The notes under the pieces were generated by a model. The model did no database searches. It was not told where the DNA came from and saw only the letters and a list, made by a program, of their open reading frames with translations. Of a stretch of 6,602 bases of DNA, positions 1 through 4,812 are shown in pieces (positions within the stretch are counted from its first letter, which is position 1; each line of letters starts with the position of its first letter). Source of the DNA: an uncultured Ruminococcus sp. (GTDB taxonomy: Bacteria; Bacillota; Clostridia; Oscillospirales; Ruminococcaceae). The stretch lies in assembly GCA_947175005.1 (NCBI GenBank), contig CAMWLD010000131.1:1-6602 (forward strand), written 5' to 3'. The position numbers were made by a program, and so were the translations under genes.

Positions 1-1
1 C

Positions 2-202
2 GTAACGGGCGTATTGGAGCAGAATCAAAACCAGGGACGTCGGGAGGAAATATTTGATAACCAAACTCGGAAATTTTTGCAGGCGTGGAAGGACAACGGC
101 ATTGACGGCACTTTACAGATCTTTGCAATGAAAAACTGCACTGCCGTTACATGGACAATGGAGACGAATTTTGAGCCTAAAGTGCCTGTCCGGCTGTGTT
201 GA
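2..202 (+). CDS. 3' end of an unrecognised protein (partial, runs off left edge)
   Basis: The frame is open from the left window edge to a TGA at 200-202, giving 66 residues. An in-frame TTG at 14 has no visible ribosome binding site, so I read this as the C-terminus of a gene starting outside the window and not as a complete small gene. The residues look protein-like: a hydrophilic Gln/Asn/Arg-rich start, then a probable amphipathic helix (KFLQAWKDNGIDGTLQIF) and a Thr/Trp/Glu-rich tail ending PVRLC. No family was recognised. Codon use is less biased than in the other genes, and an opposite-strand frame covers the same bases, so coding status is uncertain. A short hairpin at 229-242 (CCTGC, AAAA, GCAGG) follows the stop but lacks a T-run, so it is weak as a terminator. 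Confidence 0.4.
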   Translation, partial: VTGVLEQNQNQGRREEIFDNQTRKFLQAWKDNGIDGTLQIFAMKNCTAVTWTMETNFEPKVPVRLC

Positions 203-267
203 TCGGAAGTATGCAAAAAAGCCCATTCCCTGCAAAAGCAGGCAGCCTTATTCCCATAACTTACAGC

Positions 268-296
268 TTGAAATTTCCCAAAATGCGTGTTATAAT
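268..296 (+). promoter_or_regulatory. Sigma-A promoter with extended -10, upstream of the 27-aa micro-gene
   Basis: TTGAAA (268-273), a 17-nt spacer and a perfect TATAAT (291-296) preceded by TGT (288-290), which makes an extended -10. Transcription would start near 303 and give a leader of about 54 nt before the start codon at 357. The only well-formed gene immediately downstream is the micro-gene. Confidence 0.75.
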
Positions 297-340
297 ATAA
301 TTAATCCCAAAGAAAAAAGCGCTTAAAAAGGGAAATAAAT

Positions 341-348
341 AAAGGAGG
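341..348 (+). promoter_or_regulatory. Strong ribosome binding site of the micro-gene
   Basis: AAAGGAGG, complementary to the anti-SD of 16S rRNA, lies 8 nt before the ATG at 357. It is among the best SD matches in the window and is the key evidence that the very short downstream frame is translated. Confidence 0.8.
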
Positions 349-356
349 CTATCAAT

Positions 357-440
357 ATGTGCGGTTTTAATTTCTGCAATCTTTCCAATCTTATTGAAAT
401 GCTCAAAAATTGCTTCGGCTGCTTCGGCTGCAACAAGTAA
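357..440 (+). CDS. 27-aa cysteine-rich small protein, unknown function
   Basis: A 27-codon frame (ATG 357-359, TAA 438-440) placed 8 nt after a near-ideal Shine-Dalgarno AAAGGAGG (341-348). It has its own promoter (268-296) and terminator (476-516), which is the main argument that it is expressed. Five of 27 residues are Cys (2, 7, 19, 22, 25). The N-terminus reads MCGFNFC, residues 9-17 (LSNLIEMLK region) can form a short amphipathic helix, and the tail is CFGCFGCNK, a tandem CFG unit encoded by a 9-bp direct repeat (411-419 and 420-428, TGCTTCGGC). Net charge is about +1. There is no signal peptide and no long membrane segment. Possible roles, all inference, are a metal- or redox-binding microprotein, a membrane-surface peptide, or a peptide substrate whose processing enzyme lies elsewhere. 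No radical SAM, lanthipeptide or ABC exporter gene lies in the window. I do not recognise a named family. Confidence 0.7.
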   Translation: MCGFNFCNLSNLIEMLKNCFGCFGCNK

Positions 441-475
441 TGTTACATAGTATAGTGTAACTTTTAAAAATTTCA

Positions 476-516
476 CCGCCGCACTTTTCCTTTACGGAGA
501 AGTGCGGCGGGCTTTT
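476..516 (+). terminator. Rho-independent terminator after the micro-gene
   Basis: The arms 476-490 and 496-510 pair over 15 positions (CCGCCGCACTT against AAGTGCGGCGG, then one T-G wobble and three more pairs) around a 5-nt loop TTTAC. GC then TTTT (513-516) follows. The T-run is short but the GC-rich stem is very stable. It starts 36 nt after the micro-gene stop and isolates that gene from the CAP gene downstream. Confidence 0.75.
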
Positions 517-675
517 AGATACAAAAGGCAAGATGCTTGATTTTTTGCCCCGATCGTCCTTGAAATATTTTGAAAATTTTGTATTTTTTGACTTTTCCGA
601 TCTGCACAAAAATATTCCTGAAAATTATCCTTAAATAAATATACCGTACATTTGCAAACTTATATAAAAAAGCGG
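517..675. other. AT-rich intergenic stretch with no supported gene
   Basis: This is the stretch between the micro-gene terminator and the CAP promoter. It is strongly AT-rich with runs of A and T. The only plus-strand frame of note is 533-634 (33 codons, Phe-rich), preceded by a weak AAAAGG just 4 nt from the ATG and lacking its own promoter. I do not call it a gene. No RNA gene or clear hairpin was seen. Confidence 0.5.
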
Positions 676-704
676 TTGACTTTATTGAAATAATTTGTTA
701 TAAT
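676..704 (+). promoter_or_regulatory. Sigma-A promoter of the CAP-domain gene
   Basis: TTGACT (676-681), a 17-nt spacer and TATAAT (699-704) with TGT at 696-698 (extended -10). The start would lie near 711, so the ATG at 717 would have almost no leader. This supports the later ATG at 756 as the translation start. Confidence 0.8.
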
Positions 705-743
705 AGGAATATATGAATGTTTATGCAAGAAATTTTTAAGTGT

Positions 744-748
744 GAGGG
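744..748 (+). promoter_or_regulatory. Ribosome binding site that fixes the CAP gene start
   Basis: GAGGG at 744-748 lies 7 nt before ATG 756. The upstream in-frame ATG at 717 has no SD sequence and would be only a few nt from the predicted transcription start. Confidence 0.7.
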
Positions 749-755
749 ATATATT

Positions 756-1895
756 ATGTCTGAAAAATTAAAAAAATTTGCCGTTGCGCTGGCGGCTATG
801 GTCACCTTTTTCGCAGGCACCGTTACAGCGGGTGCAGTGGATTCACCCTGGGCTAAACCGGCAGAGAAAAATACTGCGGCTGCGGATACGGCCGTGACAA
901 GCGCTGTTTCCGAAGAATCGGGAATACATTTTTCCCGTAAAAGCGTGGAAATGAATGCGGGGGAAAAGGTCTCCATAAGGCTTGCGGGGGCAGAGGGAAC
1001 GGTCAAATGGACGGTTTCCGACAAGAATGTTTTCACCTATTCGGGGGGCGTTATTACCGCTAAGGGGGCGGGCAAAGGCACGCTGACTGCCGAGTATGAG
1101 GGCAAAAAGTATAAGTGCACCGTTACCGTCAGCGAAAAGATCGACGGCTTCGGGGCTGATGTATACAGTCTCAAGCTGAAAAAGGGCGGCAGCGGCACTG
1201 TCAGGATAAACACTGCGGGCAAGCAGGTAACGGTCATGGTCGATAATGCCAACATTTGCAGCATTAAGTGCTCCTCTGTTATTGACGGATACTTTGACCT
1301 TACGGTGAATGCCAAGGCAAAGGGCAGCTGCAATATCGTGGTTTACGATGTGAACAACAAAAAGGATAAATTTACCGTAAAGCTGACGGTTTCGGGACAG
1401 GCATCAAGCTCCGATAAAACGTCGGCCGACAAATCTTCCGCCGATAAAAACAAGACCGTCGGCGCTCGCATGGGCTCACAGACGCAGCAGGAAACGGAAG
1501 CTGCCGACAATGCTGACAATGCCGACAGTGCTGTCAGCGCGGATTTTATTGATGAGGTTATAAGGCTTTGCAATGAGGAAAGGGAATCCGCAGGGCTTAC
1601 GCCTTTGAAAAAAAGCGATTCGCTGACAGATTCTGCGGCAGTGCGCGCAGGTGAGCTGCCCCAAAAATTTTCCCACACACGCCCCGACGGCAGCAGCTGT
1701 TTCACTGTACTTACCGAAAAGGGCAAGACCTATGGAGAAAACATAGCCGCGGGTCATGTAAACCCCGAGCAGGTAGTTGAAGGCTGGATGAATTCTCCGG
1801 GACACAGGGCGAATATTCTTGATCCCGATTTTACCGAGATCGGCGTCGGTTATAACGAAAGCGGCAATTACTGGGTACAGCTTTTCCTCGGATAA
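756..1895 (+). CDS. Secreted CAP/SCP-domain protein with two Ig-like domains
   Basis: The protein has 379 aa. Residues 1-27 form a signal peptide (KKF basic start, hydrophobic core, AGA cleavage site), so it is exported. Residues about 56-126 look like a BIG_2 (Ig-like) domain (KSVEMNAGEK, VKWTVSDKN, GVITAKGAGKGTLTAEY, CTVTV). Residues about 130-214 look like a second, more divergent Ig-like domain. Residues 215-262 are a low-complexity Ser/Asp/Lys/Ala linker. Residues 263-379 are the CAP domain, with H307 in FSHTRPDG, E328 in YGENIA, the GWMNSPGHRANIL signature with H350, and YWVQLF at the end. These match the conserved His and Glu cavity residues of bacterial YkwD-like CAP proteins, whose biochemical activity is largely unsettled. 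There is no LPXTG or cell-wall repeat, so surface retention would depend on the Ig-like domains or does not occur. It has its own promoter, and no clear terminator separates it from the next gene. The family call is firm; the role is unknown. Confidence 0.93.
   Translation: MSEKLKKFAVALAAMVTFFAGTVTAGAVDSPWAKPAEKNTAAADTAVTSAVSEESGIHFSRKSVEMNAGEKVSIRLAGAEGTVKWTVSDKNVFTYSGGVITAKGAGKGTLTAEYEGKKYKCTVTVSEKIDGFGADVYSLKLKKGGSGTVRINTAGKQVTVMVDNANICSIKCSSVIDGYFDLTVNAKAKGSCNIVVYDVNNKKDKFTVKLTVSGQASSSDKTSADKSSADKNKTVGARMGSQTQQETEAADNADNADSAVSADFIDEVIRLCNEERESAGLTPLKKSDSLTDSAAVRAGELPQKFSHTRPDGSSCFTVLTEKGKTYGENIAAGHVNPEQVVEGWMNSPGHRANILDPDFTEIGVGYNESGNYWVQLFLG
1398..1541 (+). repeat. Low-complexity linker with short degenerate repeats inside the CAP gene
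   Basis: Encodes residues 215-262. It contains SADK/SSADK repeats followed by three 9-bp units (1503-1529, GCCGACAAT, GCTGACAAT, GCCGACAGT) that encode ADN, ADN, ADS. It is a flexible spacer between the Ig-like domains and the CAP domain. The silent differences between units suggest it is maintained as protein sequence and is not a fresh slippage product. Confidence 0.6.
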
Positions 1896-1977
1896 CGGGA
1901 TATTGATCGCAGAAATAAAACTCCAACAAGTAAATTATGTCAATCATTATTATTGACCCTCGGAGGGAATATGCAAA

Positions 1978-2568
1978 ATGCTAAGGATCGGAAGTATGTC
2001 CAAAAAAGAAAAGAAAGAGCTTGCAGGACTGGCGCTGTGGCTTATTGCGGGGATGGCCATGATAATTATGGGGATCTCTGCGGTGTTAAACCGTGACAAG
2101 GCCATATCTGCGGTATCGAATGTGCTTGGGATATGCGCTCTTATAACGGGACTTATCACACTGGCTGTGCGCATTGCGGCAGCAAGGCTCAAAGGTATAA
2201 GCGGCTTTGATCTGGACTGGCTTATATGGCTGGTGGTGGCGTTTCTGCTCTTTAACACGAGCCTGCTTTTAAAGCTTGGGAAACTCGCATTTGTTATCGG
2301 CGGGATAGCCATGCTGCTGGAGGGGGTGCGGTCGTTCTTTTCGGCAATGAAGGCGCGGTCGGAAAACGAGTGGTATATTCCGCGGATAGTATTTTCGATA
2401 ATTTTCATTGTGCTGGGAATAGGGATAATCATTAATGCGCAGGTGATCTTCGAGAGCATGATAGTGCTGGCGATCGGCATATATTTTATTGTTCACGGCA
2501 CGGAGATACTTTACGACTGGCTGGGCAGAGCAAGATATTTCCGAAATTTCAGGGGGCTTGAGGTTTGA
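1978..2568 (+). CDS. DUF308/HdeD-like six-TM membrane protein
   Basis: The protein has 196 aa, with hydrophobic segments at about 16-37, 44-66, 80-98, 100-121, 137-154 and 157-179 and a basic cytoplasmic N-terminus (SKKEKKE). The layout of three paired helices, with Gly-rich halves and the end motif GIYFIVHGTEILYDWL, resembles the DUF308 family that includes the E. coli acid-stress protein HdeD; this is a fold-level resemblance only. The start at 1978 lies 10 nt after GGAGGG (1962-1967). An alternative is ATG 1996, 8 nt after AAGGA (1983-1987), which would remove six residues. The ATG at 1971 is out of frame. The SD sits in a small hairpin (CCCT 1957-1960, loop CGG, AGGG 1964-1967) that could dampen initiation. 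The gene lies 82 bp downstream of the CAP gene with no recognisable promoter or strong terminator between them, so read-through from the CAP promoter is plausible. Function is unknown. Confidence 0.82.
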   Translation: MLRIGSMSKKEKKELAGLALWLIAGMAMIIMGISAVLNRDKAISAVSNVLGICALITGLITLAVRIAAARLKGISGFDLDWLIWLVVAFLLFNTSLLLKLGKLAFVIGGIAMLLEGVRSFFSAMKARSENEWYIPRIVFSIIFIVLGIGIIINAQVIFESMIVLAIGIYFIVHGTEILYDWLGRARYFRNFRGLEV

Positions 2569-2626
2569 AGGTAACAGGGCGGCTCATATTTTGATGTGCA
2601 AAATTAAGTACAGGAGCTCAAAGGTC

Positions 2627-2666
2627 TGAAAGCTGCGGGGCAGCCCCTAAGTTTCAACGTATTTTT
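2627..2666 (+). terminator. Possible terminator or attenuator hairpin, repeat copy 1
   Basis: TGAAA (2627-2631) pairs with TTTCA (2652-2656), CT (2633-2634) with AG (2650-2651), and GGGG (2637-2640) with CCCC (2644-2647) around loop CAG. A 2x2 mismatch and one bulged G interrupt the stem, and ATTTTT (2661-2666) follows. A competing fold pairs GCTGC with GCAGC (2632-2636 with 2640-2644). The imperfect stem and the 5-nt gap before the T-run make it a weak candidate. Confidence 0.3.
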
Positions 2667-2700
2667 GATGTACAAGATTAAGTAAAGGAGCTCAAAGGTC

Positions 2701-2739
2701 TGAAAGCTGCGGGGCAGCCCCTAAGTTTCAACGTATTTT
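2701..2739 (+). terminator. Possible terminator or attenuator hairpin, repeat copy 2
   Basis: This is the same fold as in copy 1 (TGAAA 2701-2705 with TTTCA 2726-2730, GGGG 2711-2714 with CCCC 2718-2721), followed by only four Ts (2736-2739). If functional, the two hairpins act in series between the DUF308 and HAD genes. Confidence 0.28.
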
Positions 2740-2756
2740 GATGTACAAGATTAAGT

Positions 2757-2763
2757 AAAGGAG
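2757..2763 (+). promoter_or_regulatory. HAD gene ribosome binding site inside repeat copy 3
   Basis: AAAGGAG lies 9 nt before ATG 2773. It overlaps the TAA (2756-2758) of a five-codon minicistron starting at ATG 2741 (MYKIK). The same minicistron-SD arrangement occurs in copy 2 at 2668-2690 but leads to no start codon there. Confidence 0.75.
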
Positions 2764-2772
2764 CTCAAAAAA

Positions 2773-3435
2773 ATGATAACGAGTTTTATGAAATATGCAA
2801 GATTTGCGGGATATATTTTCGATCTGGACGGCACACTGGTGGATTCCAACGGCGTTTGGGAAAAGATAGACAGAAAGGTGCTGGAGAAAAATCATGTAAG
2901 GGCAACCGACAGCGAAATAAGGGCTGCGGCTGCCATGACCTATGAGGAGTGCTTGGAATTTTTTCATTCAAAGGGGATAAAATGCACTTTGGAGGAACTG
3001 AAAGAGGAATTCAACAGCATGGCGGAAAAGGAATACCGATATAATATTTTCCTTAAAAACGGCGTTCGGGAATTCCTTACGGAGCTTAAAAATGCGGGCA
3101 AAAAGCTTGCGATAGCCACAGCCTCCCCCAAGCGGCTTTATGAGCCTGTGCTGCGGCACAACTGCGTTTACGGAATGTTTGACGCCATAGTCACCACGGA
3201 CGAGGCGGGGGCTTCAAAGGATAGTCCCGATGTTTATCTGCTGGCTGCGGAGAAAATGGGAGTTTCACCCCAAAGCTGCGTGGTTTTCGAGGATGTGTTA
3301 AAGGGCATAATCAGCGCCCATAATGCGGGAATGTACACTGTGGCGGTGTACGATAAATATTCCGTCGGCGATGCGGTAACAATGCGGAATATTGCGGATG
3401 AATTCGTTATGGAGCTTAGTTCCTTTAACGGTTGA
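2773..3435 (+). CDS. HAD-superfamily hydrolase, beta-phosphoglucomutase/sugar-phosphatase type
   Basis: A 220-aa cytoplasmic protein, the usual length for subfamily I HAD enzymes with a helical C1 cap. Motif I is FDLDGTLVDS with nucleophile D17 and acid/base D19. Motif II is IATAS with T116, motif III is K139 in GASKDSPDVY, and motif IV is FEDVLKGI with E163-D164 for Mg2+ binding. The helical cap lies at about residues 25-95 (KIDRKVLEKNHVRATDSEIR and the Lys/Glu-rich stretch around 71-90). Known relatives act on phosphorylated small molecules, mostly sugar phosphates, either as phosphatases or as beta-phosphoglucomutase; the sequence alone does not decide which. The ATG at 2773 has an excellent SD supplied by the tandem repeat; ATG 2788 (residue 6) is less well placed. 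The gene is cut off from its upstream neighbour by the repeat array, and 70 bp separate it from the transglutaminase-like gene. The family call is firm; the substrate is unknown. Confidence 0.93.
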   Translation: MITSFMKYARFAGYIFDLDGTLVDSNGVWEKIDRKVLEKNHVRATDSEIRAAAAMTYEECLEFFHSKGIKCTLEELKEEFNSMAEKEYRYNIFLKNGVREFLTELKNAGKKLAIATASPKRLYEPVLRHNCVYGMFDAIVTTDEAGASKDSPDVYLLAAEKMGVSPQSCVVFEDVLKGIISAHNAGMYTVAVYDKYSVGDAVTMRNIADEFVMELSSFNG

Positions 3436-3448
3436 TATTACATATCAT

Positions 3449-3477
3449 TTCATATCGGAAAAATTTCCGAATATATT
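3449..3477 (+). promoter_or_regulatory. Weak candidate promoter with a palindromic operator-like site
   Basis: TTCATA (3449-3454), a 17-nt spacer and TATATT (3472-3477) is a 4/6 and 5/6 match to sigma-A. The spacer is almost filled by an inverted repeat, TCGGAAA-AA-TTTCCGA (3455-3470, seven perfect pairs). A dimeric regulator could bind there. The two-nt centre makes it a poor RNA hairpin, so an operator is more likely than a terminator. This is inference from pattern only. Confidence 0.35.
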
Positions 3478-3490
3478 TTCCGGTGCCTTA

Positions 3491-3498
3491 AAAAGGAG
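3491..3498 (+). promoter_or_regulatory. Ribosome binding site that fixes the transglutaminase-like gene start
   Basis: AAAAGGAG lies 7 nt before ATG 3506, which begins a proper signal peptide. In-frame ATGs upstream lie inside the HAD gene and lack an SD. Confidence 0.8.
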
Positions 3499-3505
3499 TT
3501 TATTT

Positions 3506-4738
3506 ATGAAAAAATCACAAAGAATCATGTCCCTGGCGGCGGCTGTGTTAATGGCGTTTTCCTGTGTGCCTACGGCGGCTGTGGATACCTTTGCATATGC
3601 GGATAACACCGTATACGATGCGGGGGGATTTTCCAAAAAGGAAATAGCTCTTATGAACAAAATGAAAGAGCTTATTACGAATTACGACGGCAGCGAGGTG
3701 GATATTGAGGATTACAACCTTAGCTGCGACGATCTTTGGGTGCTTTACAATACTGTCATTTACAATGAGCCGACCTTGTATCAGGCGCACCCGGGGAGCA
3801 TTTATGTAGATTACGAGACCGAGGATCATGTGGAAAGCTTTGCCATAAATTTCCGATATAATGAGCGGCGGAAATCTGCCATGCAGGAGGAGGTCGACGA
3901 GTTTGTCGACGAGCTTATGGCAGGGGTAAGGGACGAGTGGACGGACGCGGAAAAGGTGCTGTATGTTCACGACTACATTGCTGCGGAGTGCGATTATTAC
4001 AGCGGCAAAAGCAACCTCAAGGGCAGGAATATCTACGAGGCTTTTGTTAAGGGCAGCTCTGTCTGCGTGGGCTATGCTATGGGCTTTCAGTACATAATGG
4101 ACCTGCTGGATATCCCCTGTATGTGCGTTACAAGCGAAACACATATATGGAATATGGTAAAGGTGGGCGAAAACTGGTATCATGTGGACGTTACCTGGGA
4201 CGACCCCGAAAAGATAACGGAAAATCTTGTATTCCATGAAATGCTGCTGCTTAGCGAATATGCCCTTGACAATTACAGTGAGCCTCACGAGCCGTGGGAT
4301 TACGGAATGACGGCGGATTCAAACAAATACGATAAATTTTTCTGGCAGGATTCCACCTCTCAAATGATCTACTCGGACAATTACTGGTATTATACCGATA
4401 TGGGCGGACTTTGCCGCTACAGCTTCAAAACAGGGAAAGAGGAGCTTTTATATAAATATACCGAGGATGATGTCTGGAAAGCGGACCCTGGAAAATACTG
4501 GAGCATAAGCTTTGGCCAGGTCTGCGAGGCGGGGGGCAAAATTTATTTCAACACCTCCGAAAAAATAAAGTGCTACGATCCCAAAACGGGAAAAACTTCT
4601 GCCGCCTGCTCTCCCAAGCTCCAAAACGGTCAGCAGATATTCGATATTTCCCTTGAGGACGGCAAGCTGCTCATTTATGCAGGCACGGGGATAGACAACA
4701 CGGCGGAAAAGACCTTTTCTTTTGATCTTAGTAAATAA
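3506..4738 (+). CDS. Secreted transglutaminase-like (papain-fold) protein
   Basis: The protein has 410 aa. Residues 1-32 form a signal peptide (MKKSQR, hydrophobic core, AYA before the cut). SC at 19-20 is not a good lipobox, so a released or loosely attached protein is expected. Residues about 40-140 form an N-terminal region with a long acidic segment. The transglutaminase-like core spans about 145-260, with EKVLYVHDYIAAECDY, then catalytic C187 (GSSVCVGYA), H213 (ETHIWNMV) and D228 (YHVDVTWDDP), the full Cys-His-Asp triad in the family's order. Residues 275-410 carry Tyr/Trp-rich strands with repeated turns (YWYYTDMGGLCRYSFKTG, GKIYFNTSEKIKCYDPKTG, ISLEDGKLLIYAGTG) that resemble blades of PQQ- or Kelch-like beta structure, too few for a full propeller. 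Such bacterial proteins are often cell-surface peptidases or crosslinkers; substrate unknown. No good terminator follows, so transcription may continue into the NYN gene 74 bp on. Confidence 0.92.
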   Translation: MKKSQRIMSLAAAVLMAFSCVPTAAVDTFAYADNTVYDAGGFSKKEIALMNKMKELITNYDGSEVDIEDYNLSCDDLWVLYNTVIYNEPTLYQAHPGSIYVDYETEDHVESFAINFRYNERRKSAMQEEVDEFVDELMAGVRDEWTDAEKVLYVHDYIAAECDYYSGKSNLKGRNIYEAFVKGSSVCVGYAMGFQYIMDLLDIPCMCVTSETHIWNMVKVGENWYHVDVTWDDPEKITENLVFHEMLLLSEYALDNYSEPHEPWDYGMTADSNKYDKFFWQDSTSQMIYSDNYWYYTDMGGLCRYSFKTGKEELLYKYTEDDVWKADPGKYWSISFGQVCEAGGKIYFNTSEKIKCYDPKTGKTSAACSPKLQNGQQIFDISLEDGKLLIYAGTGIDNTAEKTFSFDLSK

Positions 4739-4812
4739 TTTTTGGGAATTATAATTATACAAGACTTTTTGACCGGAGACATAAAATTAATTTGAGAGTA
4801 GGTTTAAACAAT

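Larger units (their letters stand above)
2588..2770 (+). repeat. Tandem 73-74 bp direct repeat, 2.5 copies
   Basis: Copy 1 spans 2588-2660 and copy 2 spans 2661-2734. Copy 3 (2735-2770) is a half copy that breaks off at the HAD start codon region. Copies 1 and 2 differ by three substitutions (2598, 2602 and 2611 against 2672, 2676 and 2685) and one extra T (five Ts at 2662-2666 against four). Copies 2 and 3 share an essentially identical first half. Each unit has TTGATGTACAAGATTAAG, an SD-like AAAGGAG (AGGAG in copy 1), and, in the full copies, a hairpin-forming half (GCTGCGGGGCAGCCCC core). In copy 3 the SD-like element is the ribosome binding site of the HAD gene. The array fills the space between the DUF308 and HAD genes. 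It could be a duplicated leader or terminator, or a genome-wide intergenic repeat family; one window cannot separate these. Confidence 0.93.

Noticed and set aside
211..300. 29-codon frame starting at ATG 211
   Set aside because: It runs through the micro-gene promoter, has only a poor GGAA in place of an SD, and its composition is not protein-like.
357..368. MCGF start recalling the N-terminal nucleophile Cys of class II glutamine amidotransferases
   Set aside because: The frame is only 27 codons and has none of the other amidotransferase motifs; the resemblance is limited to three or four residues.
533..634. 33-codon Phe-rich frame after the micro-gene terminator
   Set aside because: Weak AAAAGG only 4 nt from the ATG, no promoter of its own, lies in AT-rich sequence where Phe/Lys/Asn codons arise by chance.
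1939..1957. GTCAAT/ATTGAC hairpin after the CAP gene as terminator
   Set aside because: It is a 6-bp AT-rich stem with no T-run after it, so termination there is doubtful.
1971..2093. Frame from ATG 1971, close to the SD of the DUF308 gene
   Set aside because: The SD spacing is only 3 nt, it stops after about 41 codons, and it overlaps a clear membrane-protein frame.
2588..2770. CRISPR array
   Set aside because: The repeat is contiguous with no unique spacers, and no cas gene is present.
3548..4288. Long opposite-strand frame under the transglutaminase-like gene
   Set aside because: It is a shadow of a gene with a complete catalytic triad and signal peptide; it has no SD and no family-like motifs.
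4735..4752. AT-only inverted repeat as terminator of the transglutaminase-like gene
   Set aside because: ATAATT/AATTAT is too weak a stem, and no T-run follows at the right place.
4750..4774. TATAAT at 4750-4755 and TTGACC at 4769-4774 as a promoter for the NYN gene
   Set aside because: Neither has a partner box at a usable spacing; TTGACC lies downstream of TATAAT.
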